This document shows, one piece after another, positions 1 to 7,696 of a DNA stretch of 64,000 nt; positions within the stretch are counted from its first letter, which is position 1; every line of letters begins with the position of its first letter. The DNA comes from Azophilus sp965221465 (lineage in GTDB: Bacteria > Pseudomonadota > Gammaproteobacteria > Pseudomonadales > Azotimanducaceae), in the NCBI GenBank assembly GCA_965221465.1, contig OZ244892.1, forward strand, positions 1,488,001 to 1,552,000, read 5' to 3'. A program made the position numbers and the translations under genes. Under the pieces are notes generated by a model that saw only the letters and a list, made by a program, of their open reading frames with translations, was not told the origin of the DNA and ran no database searches.

Positions 1-545
1 ACGATGGCATCGACATACATGCGGCCGCATTCCTGATTGTTGACCGCAAAGTGCTTGATGCTCGTGCCCACACCTTGGGATTGAATGCCCAGAATCATGG
101 CGGCCGCCAGCTCACCGCCGAGCAGCGGGTCTTCGCTGAAGTACTCGAAGTTGCGCCCGCACAACGGATGGCGCTTGATGTTCATGCCGGGCCCGAGCAG
201 CACGGTCACTTTTTCCGCCACACATTGTTCGCCCAGAGCCACGCCCACTTCGCGCAAGAGCTGAACGTCCCAGGACGCAGCCAGCGCGCTGGCCGTCGGG
301 AAACAGGTCGCGGGGACCGAGGCGTTCAAACCCACGTGGTCGCCTTCGGTCGACTGCTTGCGCAACCCGTGGGGGCCGTCCGTGATGGTGACCGCCGGCA
401 AACCAAGCCGCTCGCAAGGCTGCAGTTGCCAGAAGTTCAGACCCGACCCGCAGGCTGTCTTCTCCTGCACGGTCATCTGCGCAACCAGCGCTGTGGCTTC
501 ATTGTGTTTACCCGCTATACCCGCGGATTTTTCGTACGCTGTCAC
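1..545 (-). CDS. Glycoside hydrolase family 3 (beta-glucosidase-like), N-terminal part only
   Basis: The gene begins here and runs off the left edge, so only the first ~180 residues are present. The reverse-strand translation carries the N-terminal GH3 barrel signatures: a 'VAQMTVQEK' start region, 'TITDGPHGLR', 'VLLGPGMNIKRHPLCGRN', 'FEYFSEDPLL' and 'SIKHFAVNNQE'. Family members remove terminal sugars from beta-linked oligosaccharides. The catalytic Asp and C-terminal domain lie outside the window, so specificity cannot be judged. I favour a GTG start at 543-545 with a G-rich stretch just upstream; an in-frame ATG at 474-476 would cut into the conserved N-terminus. It lies 157 bp downstream of the sulfatase on the same strand, suggesting a shared role in sulfated glycan use. 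A perfect palindrome (560-575) sits just upstream of the start. Confidence 0.85.
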   Translation of the reverse strand, partial: MTAYEKSAGIAGKHNEATALVAQMTVQEKTACGSGLNFWQLQPCERLGLPAVTITDGPHGLRKQSTEGDHVGLNASVPATCFPTASALAASWDVQLLREVGVALGEQCVAEKVTVLLGPGMNIKRHPLCGRNFEYFSEDPLLGGELAAAMILGIQSQGVGTSIKHFAVNNQECGRMYVDAI

Positions 546-559
546 CCGGACCCCCCAAT

Positions 560-575
560 TTAACCAAATGGTTAA
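560..575. promoter_or_regulatory. 16-bp perfect palindrome, candidate operator of the GH3 gene
   Basis: TTAACCAAATGGTTAA is TTAACC, four central bases, GGTTAA: self-complementary except for the centre. It ends 14 bp upstream of the proposed GTG start of the GH3 gene and lies between it and the sulfatase. Palindromes of this size are typical binding sites for dimeric regulators. The TetR-family gene at 2444 is the nearest candidate, but I do not see the motif in the sulfatase-TetR gap, so the link is an inference. Confidence 0.45.
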
Positions 576-702
576 CGCCAGTCTGCCGGAGCCCCTCCGG
601 TAGGTAAATCTCGAAACACCATCACTTCCGCGTCCGTCCACTGGCATGACCCGCGTGGGAACACCACCGCTGGCTGCTCCAGTCGGTCAGTCGACGAAGC
701 CG

Positions 703-2376
703 TCATTCACCAACGCGAATCACCGCGCTTTCCGCATAGCCATAGCGTACCGCCTTGGCCTCGAGCCGGGCACCGACAGGTATCGCAACAGGGCCGGTGT
801 ACAGGGACCAATCCCCGGGCCAGCCGGCATCGGATTCGACCCGATAGCCGATCGACGCTCCGCGGGTCGAACTGGTCAAGGTGATCAGGCGCTCCGTCCC
901 GGATGGCCCCTTCGGTTCCGGTGGTGCCGTGACGGGCTGGGCGCCACCCGGCCACATCCTGGCGATCATCTCCGATTCGGGGGCCTCCGCCTGGTCGCCA
1001 ACCCGTTGAAGCCAGGTGTCCATCGCGGCGCGCATGCGCGTGAGCACCGGCGCGTAGTCCTGGAGGCCAGCCAGGTTGTGAACTTCGTGGGGGTCCGCCA
1101 CCGTGTCGTATAGCTCCTCCGCCGGCCTGGGCGTTGTGAAATAGGCACTCTGCACGCCGTTCAACGTGCCATTTCGGTGGCCGGACCAAAGCGTCTGCAT
1201 CAGTGGAAACATGTCGCGAAACGTCAGCGGCCGGAAGTAAGCCAACTCGGGCATGTAGTTGCGAATGTACTTGAAGCGCGCGTCCCGCGTCGCACGCACC
1301 CGATCGGGAACGCGGTCCATGCGGTCCCGCGCAGCATACACATACTCTCGCGGTGCATCGGCGGAAAGGAAGTTGCGCCCCTGCATGAAAGCCGGCGCCT
1401 CGACGCCGGCGAGATGCAAGATGGTCGGGGCCAGATCGACGAACGATACCATCTGCTGATCGACCCGGCCCCGGTCGCGACCGTCGGGATACCGAACAAC
1501 GAGGGGCACGCGCAGGCCGCTGTCGTAAACCGAGCGTTTGGCGCGTGGAAAACCATCTCCGTGATCCGTGGTCCACAGCACGATGGTGCGGTTCGCCACG
1601 CCGTCGGCTTCGAGGTTGGCCAGAATCTGCCCGACCTGAGCGTCCATGAAATGGATATTGTCGTAGTGCTGGGCAATGTTGGCCCGAACCGCAGGCACAT
1701 CCGGATAATACGGCGGCACCGTCACCTCGGCGGGGTCGGTGACCGGCAAGATGTTTGCGCCGCGGAACTCGCGCACGCCCTCGACAAAGCCCTGCCACTG
1801 ACCCTCACCGCGGGTGGTGGGCGATACGAGCCGGCTTTCGTGGGTGTTCATCAGGTTGACCATCGCAAACCAGGGTCTGTCGCCAGGCAATTTCCGCCAC
1901 AAGGCGAGGTCTTCGGCGCTGTAGTAATCGCCGACATTGACATCCCAGACCGTGAAAGGCTCACCGAATTGATAGTCGGTTTTGACGGTGTTGGCCGTAG
2001 CGTACCCGGCCCGGCGCAAAAGCTCCGGGAAGGCCTTGACGTCTGCCGGGGGCACCGCAAGATAACCCAGATTGACGGTGCGCATCTGGTGAGTGCCCAT
2101 GCTTTGCGGGTAAACACCGGTGATGAGCGCGGAGCGGCTCGGCGCACACACGCCGGACGCGGTGAAGGCATTGACGAAACGCACCCCTTCCGCAGCCAGG
2201 GCATCGATGGCCGGCGTTTTCGCTACCAGGTCGCCAAACGCTCCGACGCGGCTGCTCATGTCTTCCGCGACAATCAGCAGTATGTTCGGGCGGTCTTCTT
2301 GTGCGGCAACGTGCCCAAACCCGCCTTGCGCCACCCAAAACAGAATAAAGAGAGCTCTGCGGACCGAAAAAAACAC
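703..2376 (-). CDS. Secreted sulfatase with C-terminal CHB_HEX-type domain
   Basis: Type I sulfatase of about 557 residues, hydrolysing sulfate esters. The core shows the N-terminal metal region 'PNILLIVAEDMSS' (near residue 32) and the formylglycine motif CAPSR with Cys at about residue 77; this Cys must be oxidised to formylglycine. Later motifs such as 'VLWTTDHGDGFPRAKRS' fit the family. The last ~75 residues ('GYRVESDAGWPGDWSLYTG') resemble the small beta-sandwich found at the C-terminus of chitobiases, which fits a carbohydrate substrate. I chose the GTG at 2374-2376: it has a G-rich ribosome site and gives a clean signal peptide (FFSVRRALFILFWVAQGG...AAQ). The longer ATG start at 2460 would overlap the divergent TetR gene. 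GH3 follows on the same strand. Confidence 0.85.
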   Translation of the reverse strand: MFFSVRRALFILFWVAQGGFGHVAAQEDRPNILLIVAEDMSSRVGAFGDLVAKTPAIDALAAEGVRFVNAFTASGVCAPSRSALITGVYPQSMGTHQMRTVNLGYLAVPPADVKAFPELLRRAGYATANTVKTDYQFGEPFTVWDVNVGDYYSAEDLALWRKLPGDRPWFAMVNLMNTHESRLVSPTTRGEGQWQGFVEGVREFRGANILPVTDPAEVTVPPYYPDVPAVRANIAQHYDNIHFMDAQVGQILANLEADGVANRTIVLWTTDHGDGFPRAKRSVYDSGLRVPLVVRYPDGRDRGRVDQQMVSFVDLAPTILHLAGVEAPAFMQGRNFLSADAPREYVYAARDRMDRVPDRVRATRDARFKYIRNYMPELAYFRPLTFRDMFPLMQTLWSGHRNGTLNGVQSAYFTTPRPAEELYDTVADPHEVHNLAGLQDYAPVLTRMRAAMDTWLQRVGDQAEAPESEMIARMWPGGAQPVTAPPEPKGPSGTERLITLTSSTRGASIGYRVESDAGWPGDWSLYTGPVAIPVGARLEAKAVRYGYAESAVIRVGE

Positions 2377-2443
2377 TGGCTTTACCCCCCTGGAATTGAA
2401 ACCGTATTGCGCCACGGCGAACTTGGGCTGCAAGGGACAGACG

Positions 2444-3121
2444 ATGTCCGAGGCCATCAATCAAGCGGTCAACGACTCCGCGAAACAGCAAATTCTGCAC
2501 GCTGCGCTGAAGATTTTCGGCGACCGCGGCTTCAGCGCTGCCAGCATCCGTGAAATCGCGACAGCAGCGGGCGTCAACCATGCGTTGATCAAGTACCATT
2601 TCGGCAGCAAGGAAGCCCTCTGGCACAGCGCCGTAGATTGGATGTTTACCAATCTGGATGAATTGATCCAGGCGGTCGTAGCAGAAAACGCCGGCTGCGA
2701 CGACCCGGCAGCACGCTTTCGCACCTTGTTGCGACATTACGTCCGTTACTGCGCGGAGCACCCGGAACATGCGCGCATCATGGTGCAGGAGAGCAACAAC
2801 GAGAATCCGCGCCTGGCCTGGGCGGTGGAACGCCACATTTCCCGTTCGCACCTGTTCGACGACATGTTGACGGAACTCATCGAAAACGCCGCGCTGCCCA
2901 GGGTATCGACCATTTCACTGCGCTACATATTTGCCGGGGCGTGCCAGAACCTGTTCACGCTGGCCGCGGAGGCGAAGCTGATGTACGGCGTGGACGTCCG
3001 CCACGAAGCACAAATCGAAGCGCATATCGACGCCGTGACGAAGTTGTTTCTGCGAGACTCTGGTTCTCGAAACCAGCGCGCACAGCGCCGCAACGCTCGC
3101 GTGGTGTTACCGCCGCATTGA
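2444..3121 (+). CDS. TetR/AcrR-family transcriptional regulator
   Basis: A 225-residue protein with an N-terminal helix-turn-helix ('SIREIATAAGVNHALIKYHF', residues ~30-50) typical of TetR repressors and a helical ligand-binding C-terminal domain. The C-terminal segment around 'EHARIMVQESNNENPR' resembles the TetR_C class found in CecR/YbiH relatives. The start at 2444 places the HTH at the usual distance from the N-terminus. The gene is divergent from the sulfatase with a 67-bp gap, so it probably controls the sulfatase/GH3 pair, itself, or both. The ligand is unknown. Confidence 0.85.
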   Translation: MSEAINQAVNDSAKQQILHAALKIFGDRGFSAASIREIATAAGVNHALIKYHFGSKEALWHSAVDWMFTNLDELIQAVVAENAGCDDPAARFRTLLRHYVRYCAEHPEHARIMVQESNNENPRLAWAVERHISRSHLFDDMLTELIENAALPRVSTISLRYIFAGACQNLFTLAAEAKLMYGVDVRHEAQIEAHIDAVTKLFLRDSGSRNQRAQRRNARVVLPPH

Positions 3122-3157
3122 TCTGCCGTGCGAATCCTGAAGTGAACAGTATCGAAG

Positions 3158-4501
3158 CTAACTGGCCGCCACCAGGTGGCGAGCGAAGCTGCTGAGCTTT
3201 TCGCGCGTTTCCTCCAGTTCGCGTTCCGGGGTGGACATGTTCATGATGCCTGCGCCGGCCTGCAGCCAGGTTGCCCCGTCGCGCTGGTAGAAGCTGCGCA
3301 ACACCAGGGCCGCGTCGAGCACGCCGTCGTGGTCGTAAACCATCGCGCAACCGGCGTACAGCCCTCGCGGGCCGGGCTCCAATCGGCCGATGGCTTCGAT
3401 CGACTCACGCTTCGGAACGCCCGACGCAGTGACCGCCGGAAACAGGGCGTTGAACGCGTACCAGGGGTTGCAGCTATCGAGCAGTTTCCCCTTGAGGCGG
3501 GAAGCCAGATGCTGCACGGCGCCACGCCGCGACACCAACATGAAGTTGACCACGGCAACGCTCGCGGGGTCGCAGCACATCGTCAATTCGTCGAACCCGA
3601 TATAGACTGAAATGGCGTGCTCGGCGATCTCCTTGGAATCGCTTAAAAGCTCCCCGCGCAACCGCAACTCCTCCATGAGGTTCTCGCCCGTGGAACGCGT
3701 GCCGGCCAGCGGGGTCGTAAACACTTCGCGCTCGCCGTTGACTTCGATGACGGTCTCGGGGCTGAATCCGGCCGCCTCCAGCCCATCGAGGCACAGCAGA
3801 TAGGACCGCGCCGGCGTATTGGCCCGGCGCCCGGCAACGTAGCTGGCCGCCATGTCCAATGCATGGGGCAGCGGGATTTGTCGTGACACGATCACCTTTC
3901 GATACTGCTGGGCGTGGATTTCCTGCAACGCCTCGGCCACGGCCTGCTTGTAGGTTTCGGCATCGTGGGTCGCGATCTCGTTCTCCAGATCGAGTGCGAT
4001 TGGCGCCTCGAAGTCATCGTCATCGCGCACCGCTTGCTCGACCAGCGCACCCAGGGCGGCGAGCCGATCGGAATCGAAAGCGCGAATGCGGATGGTGGCC
4101 TCGTCGATGCGGACCTCCTCCTTGGGAATGAAAAGCGTCAGCAGCGGCGTGCCGCTCGATACGGGCAAGTCGTAATTCAGGCGAGCCAGTTCGAATGCGG
4201 CCGTGCCGTACGCGCGCCATCTCTCGACGGGCAGTTGGTCGAGCCCCCACTGAATCGCCTCGTTCAGGTCTTCGTTCGGCCGCGCGGCCAGTTCCCGTCC
4301 ATCCCAGGTCACCAGGGTTCGATCCGGATACAGGGTCACGCGGCCTTGGGCGTCCGAGCCCAGGGACCATTCCCCCTGATGCTCGTAGAGCATGTAATCG
4401 CTCCGGCCGGTGGACTGAACCATGCGGGTTGCCAGCGACAACGGATCGCCCGCGAAGGGAATGACCATCTCCCGATAGGCCCATTTTTGAGTCATTTGCA
4501 A
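3158..4501 (-). CDS. Salicylate synthase (MbtI/Irp9/YbtS type chorismate-utilising enzyme)
   Basis: A 447-residue chorismate-binding enzyme predicted to convert chorismate to salicylate via isochorismate. The match to MbtI-type enzymes runs along the catalytic half: 'YRKVIVSRQIPLP', 'FTTPLAGTRSTGENL', 'SKEIAEHAISV', 'RGAVQHLASRLKG', 'LFPAVTASGVPKRESIEAI', 'RGLYAGCAMVYD' and 'AGAGIMNMSTPERELEET'. The 'VTASG(I/V)PK' signature separates salicylate synthases from isochorismate and anthranilate synthases. Two ATGs (residues 1 and 3) are possible starts. Salicylate usually primes aryl-capped siderophores, but no NRPS, salicyl-AMP ligase or siderophore transporter is within the window, so the product's fate is unknown. 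It converges on the TetR gene with a 36-bp gap. Confidence 0.88.
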   Translation of the reverse strand: MQMTQKWAYREMVIPFAGDPLSLATRMVQSTGRSDYMLYEHQGEWSLGSDAQGRVTLYPDRTLVTWDGRELAARPNEDLNEAIQWGLDQLPVERWRAYGTAAFELARLNYDLPVSSGTPLLTLFIPKEEVRIDEATIRIRAFDSDRLAALGALVEQAVRDDDDFEAPIALDLENEIATHDAETYKQAVAEALQEIHAQQYRKVIVSRQIPLPHALDMAASYVAGRRANTPARSYLLCLDGLEAAGFSPETVIEVNGEREVFTTPLAGTRSTGENLMEELRLRGELLSDSKEIAEHAISVYIGFDELTMCCDPASVAVVNFMLVSRRGAVQHLASRLKGKLLDSCNPWYAFNALFPAVTASGVPKRESIEAIGRLEPGPRGLYAGCAMVYDHDGVLDAALVLRSFYQRDGATWLQAGAGIMNMSTPERELEETREKLSSFARHLVAAS

Positions 4502-4617
4502 ACAGTCCTCAACAGAATCAACAATTCACGCCCTGACTGACACTTGAGGTCACGCCAAGGGGCAGTTCGAAAAACCCAAGTCTGGCAGGAATTTCGCGCC
4601 CGCTCGGCGGAAGCGGC

Positions 4618-4693
4618 CAGCCCGCATCAGACAGCGATTTTCGTTGCGAGTGCATCGGCGTCGGCAGCGGGAAGTTGGTGATGGATGCGGTCT
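4618..4693. repeat. Palindromic interspersed element, divergent short copy
   Basis: The left end AGCCCGCATC and the right end AAGTTGGTGATGGATGCGG match the termini of the 34639-34818 element. The interior 'GAGTGCATCGGCGTC' is also shared. The left arm is degenerate after ten bases. The right end stops 10 bp from the STAS stop codon. Confidence 0.65.
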
Positions 4694-4703
4694 GGAGGCG
4701 AGT

Positions 4704-5039
4704 TCAGCCGCTGAAGGCGGCCCGAGCCTGCTCCGGGGATGGGTGGACCGCGATCACCTTGTCGAAGCCGGTGATGTCGAAGACTTCGCTGATCTGCTTC
4801 GACAAGGAACAGACCGCGAAACGGACATTGCGCTCTTCGAGCATCCTGGACAGCATCAGCAGCACGCGCAATCCCGCACTGCTGATGTATGCAAGCTGCG
4901 CCATGTCGATGACGACCGCTGAATCGTCATCGTCGATCGCCGCCTCGACGCCACCGAACAACTCGTTCGAACTCGAGCCATCGAGACGTCCTTGCAGCTT
5001 TACCGAAAGCACCGGCCCATCCCTTTCCGTTTCGATCAT
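4704..5039 (-). CDS. STAS-domain protein (anti-sigma-factor antagonist like)
   Basis: A single STAS domain of 111 residues, the fold of SpoIIAA-type anti-sigma antagonists. The regulatory loop 'AYISSAGLRVLLML' places the expected phospho-serine at about residue 54, followed by the usual SAGLR helix. The ATG at 5037-5039 is preferred because it has a GAGGA ribosome site and starts directly at the first strand 'MIETERDGPVLSVKL'. An upstream start at 5102 adds 21 residues without domain character. No partner kinase or phosphatase is adjacent; such proteins act in partner-switching signalling or in lipid-asymmetry transport, and context does not decide. Confidence 0.8.
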   Translation of the reverse strand: MIETERDGPVLSVKLQGRLDGSSSNELFGGVEAAIDDDDSAVVIDMAQLAYISSAGLRVLLMLSRMLEERNVRFAVCSLSKQISEVFDITGFDKVIAVHPSPEQARAAFSG

Positions 5040-5439
5040 TTGCAGTTCCTCGCCGGTCTCACCCGCACGCGCCACCCAGATTCCAACTGCCTGCCAGGGC
5101 ATTGAAACTCAAGGACCGAAATGACAAGCACCAAAGAGAGCAACTATTGTAGGGCATCGTGCAGCGGCCGTGCACCGGCGGAGTTGCCATTGACAGTCAA
5201 AGCCCGATCGTCAAGAAGGGCCGCAAGGACAAGATTCTGTCGAAGGAGGAAGCGCAAGGCCGATGGGTCAGCCAATCGTCCAGTTGGCACGCAACGGCGG
5301 CGAGCCCAGTTTGGGGCAGTGCATTGCACGCGACTTTGCGTACATCATCTCCGTTGTCCCGCTTGGGCCGGGATTCATCTGGTGCAATGGCCCATTACAT
5401 TCAATGTTAGAGTCCAAAATCGACCCAGGCGGATGAATA
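5040..5439. other. 400-bp gap with no recognised gene
   Basis: Space between the divergent STAS and DUF1295 genes. Short open frames occur on both strands but none has a convincing start with a ribosome site or a familiar motif. Promoters for both flanking genes should lie here; I could not single out a strong -35/-10 pair. Confidence 0.4.
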
Positions 5440-6276
5440 ATGACTGACCTCAACCCCCTGGCCGGAACGCCGTTCGGCGACATGCTGGTTCTCTGCCTCG
5501 TGCTGGCGGCGCTGTGCTGGCTGCTCTCCGTGCTGACCCGGGAGTACTCCTGGGTGGACCGCCTTTGGTCCGTTGCGCCACCCATCTACTGCCTCTGGGT
5601 CGCCGGGGCCGCGGACTTCGAATCGGCCAGGCTCAATCTGATGGCCGGGCTCGTCACCCTATGGGGCGTGCGCCTGACCTTCAACTACGCCCGCAAGGGC
5701 GGCTACTGGAAGGGCGGCGAAGACTACCGTTGGGCAACGGTCAGGGCACGCACGGGGCCGGTGGGCTTTCAGGTGCTCAATGCCACCTTTATTGCTCCTG
5801 GCCAGATGCTTCTGATCTGGCTGTTCACCGCCCCCATCCACAGCGCCTGGCTGTGGCGGGATACGCCCTTCACCTGGATGGATGCGGTCTTGGGCGCGCT
5901 GTTCCTCGCCTTCCTGATCGGCGAGACCGTTGCCGACGAGCAGATGTGGGCCTTTCAGCAGGACAAGAAGTGCAAGCTGCAAGACGGCGAGCAGGCCGAG
6001 CCCTTCCTGCGCACGGGTCTCTACGGCTACAGCCGCCACCCCAACTACTTCTGCGAACTGGGCATGTGGTGGACGTTCTACCTCTTTGCCGTCACAGCTT
6101 CAGGGGAATGGCTGCACTGGACGGGCTGGGGATTCGTGCTTTTGACCCTGCTGTTCCACGGCTCAACCAAGCTCGCAGAGAGCATCTCGAGCGGCAGGTA
6201 CCCCGGTTACCGAGACTACCAGGCAAGTGTGCCGAGGCTGCTCCCCATCCGGTTGGGGCGGGCGCCTACCAGCTAA
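5440..6276 (+). CDS. DUF1295 membrane protein (steroid-5-alpha-reductase/ICMT-like fold)
   Basis: A 278-residue polytopic membrane protein with at least six hydrophobic segments, beginning with 'MLVLCLVLAALCWLLSVL'. The C-terminal signature 'RTGLYGYSRHPNYFCELGMW' is the NADPH/substrate-binding motif of DUF1295 proteins, which are related to steroid 5-alpha reductases and isoprenylcysteine methyltransferases. The conserved early motif 'SWVDRLWSVAPP' is also typical. The true substrate of bacterial members is generally unknown; reduction of an unsaturated lipid or sterol-like compound is the family-based guess. A paralogue lies at 56690-57556. Confidence 0.85.
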   Translation: MTDLNPLAGTPFGDMLVLCLVLAALCWLLSVLTREYSWVDRLWSVAPPIYCLWVAGAADFESARLNLMAGLVTLWGVRLTFNYARKGGYWKGGEDYRWATVRARTGPVGFQVLNATFIAPGQMLLIWLFTAPIHSAWLWRDTPFTWMDAVLGALFLAFLIGETVADEQMWAFQQDKKCKLQDGEQAEPFLRTGLYGYSRHPNYFCELGMWWTFYLFAVTASGEWLHWTGWGFVLLTLLFHGSTKLAESISSGRYPGYRDYQASVPRLLPIRLGRAPTS

Positions 6277-6622
6277 GGATTCGCCCGAATCTTGAACGCT
6301 AATGACACGGCTCGAAGTCCTGCAACTTCAACCCGGTGGTTCTGATTCATTTTCGCTCCGTTGATAGCAGCCACCGTCGCGCGCAAGTGCTCGCCGAGCC
6401 CAAAGGCTCGGCAATGCAGCAATGTCTTACAAAACTTGGGGCACATCACCGTATACCCGCGACACCCTGGCCTGTGAGAACGTGTTTGGACTGTCCGTCA
6501 ACCGAGCCGCAAGATGCCCGCCCAGGGTTCCCCGACCCGTCCAGGCGCCCGCCCCTTACCGCAGCGCGAACGCTGTGCTAACGTCCGGCGCATTGCAGAG
6601 GCTCCCGCCCAAGGAGGCCACC
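6277..6622. other. 346-bp gap holding a decayed gene fragment
   Basis: No intact gene. Positions 6362-6420 on the minus strand look like a remnant of an APH-type kinase C-terminus (separate entry). An 8-bp perfect stem (6393-6400 with 6405-6412, loop CAAA) lies inside it but has no T-run, so I do not call it a terminator. The Uma2 gene follows, with AAGGAGG directly before its start. Confidence 0.45.
6362..6420 (-). pseudogene. Remnant of an APH/DUF6285 kinase C-terminal end
   Basis: On the minus strand this reads 'LGEHLRATVAAINGAK', close to 'LAEHLRATVVNQVAID' at the end of the intact kinase gene 1.35 kb away (7697-9118). At DNA level about 26 of 31 bases agree across the core, followed by what looks like a 10-base deletion, and weaker agreement continues upstream. 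There is no open frame beyond this stretch, so it is a relic of a second copy or of a rearrangement. Confidence 0.5.
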
Positions 6623-7345
6623 ATGTCCAAAGCCGAAGCGAAGCGCGTCCCGGCCCGATTACGACCGCGAGCCCCGGTCGCCCAATTGACGCGGCCAACA
6701 AAAGGCAACGCGGCAGACGCCGTGCATTACCCGGAATCGGACGGTAGGCCCATGTCCGAAACCGGCCGGCACTGGCACGCCACCGTGGACTTCGCCAAGC
6801 CGCTGCACATCTTCATGTTGGACCGACCCGACGTCTATGTCGGCAGCGACATGTTCATGTACTACCGCGAGGGCAACGCAAGCGCCGTGGTGTCGCCAGA
6901 CGTGTTTGTCGCATTCGGAGCACCAAAGGAGCCGCTGCGGGACACCTGGAAGCTGTGGGAGGAAGGCATCGCACCCGCCTTCGTTCTGGAGGTTACCTCC
7001 AAGTCCACGCGAGACGAAGACGAGTTCGGCAAGAAGCGCGTTTACGAAGCCCTGGGGGTGTCGGAGTACTGGCAGTTCGACCCGACGGGCGATTATCTGG
7101 ACCCCATTCTGAAGGGTCACCGCCTGGGAACGAACGGCAGGTACGAACTGCTGCAATTGGACGCACGGGAAAATGGCCTTGGCCACCATTCGCATGCGCT
7201 GGGCTTGGATCTTCGGCTCGAGGACACTCGGCTGCGATTATTCGATCTGTCAGAAAACGCCTACCTGCTGACCCACGAAGAGGAGACCCGCGCGCGCCAA
7301 GCCGCGGAGGCCCTGCTTGCCGAGTTGAGGCAGCAGCCACGATAA
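6623..7345 (+). CDS. Uma2-family protein (DUF820, predicted restriction-endonuclease-like fold)
   Basis: A 240-residue protein of the Uma2/DUF820 group, a large family with a PD-(D/E)XK nuclease-like fold whose cellular role is largely unknown. Recognisable segments are 'SPDVFVAFG', 'PAFVLEVTSKSTRDED' and 'KKRVYEALGVSEYWQFDP', which hold the predicted acidic/Lys active-site residues. The C-terminus is helical and Ala/Glu-rich. The start at 6623 is supported by a perfect AAGGAGG six bases upstream. It sits alone in a region with a decayed gene fragment, consistent with a laterally mobile gene, although no mobility gene is present. Confidence 0.85.
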   Translation: MSKAEAKRVPARLRPRAPVAQLTRPTKGNAADAVHYPESDGRPMSETGRHWHATVDFAKPLHIFMLDRPDVYVGSDMFMYYREGNASAVVSPDVFVAFGAPKEPLRDTWKLWEEGIAPAFVLEVTSKSTRDEDEFGKKRVYEALGVSEYWQFDPTGDYLDPILKGHRLGTNGRYELLQLDARENGLGHHSHALGLDLRLEDTRLRLFDLSENAYLLTHEEETRARQAAEALLAELRQQPR

Positions 7346-7696
7346 GTCGTCGCAGCCCGCGCGCCGACACTCAGTGACGCGCCGACACGATTTCCGATCC
7401 TCCCGGTCGGCCTACGGCTGTTCAACGCGGCTACGGCTGGCGGACAGTACAGCACGGGCTCGTACGTGATCGCGACAGGGCGTGGTCGCGGAACGGCATT
7501 GTTCAGGATACGCCAGCGAGAATCCTGATTGTCGATGGTTATGACAGCGGGGAGGCCGACGCGCACGTTTCCCCCGCGCGACCCGCCCGCAGGCCCTTGA
7601 CGATACGAACGGTAGTCTCGGCCTTCCGGCGGCCGAGCAGCTTGCCGATCATCCACAGCCTTCACTGGGGGCAAGCGGGCGCAGGACAGTGCTTGT
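7346..7696. other. 351-bp gap with no recognised gene
   Basis: Convergent gap between Uma2 and the kinase. A minus-strand frame runs through it but contains no family motif and no good start. I see no repeat of the families described elsewhere in this window and no clear terminator. Confidence 0.4.

Noticed and set aside
1177..2553. 458-codon plus-strand frame opposite the sulfatase
   Set aside because: Antisense to a clear sulfatase, with no motif of its own.
6393..6412. 8-bp perfect stem with CAAA loop as a terminator for DUF1295
   Set aside because: No T-run follows, it lies 116 bp after the stop, and it is better explained as part of the kinase-tail relic.
7346..7696. Minus-strand frame containing 'GLPAVITIDNQDSRW' as a decayed enoyl-CoA hydratase
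   Set aside because: The resemblance is limited to a few residues and no further hydratase motif appears.
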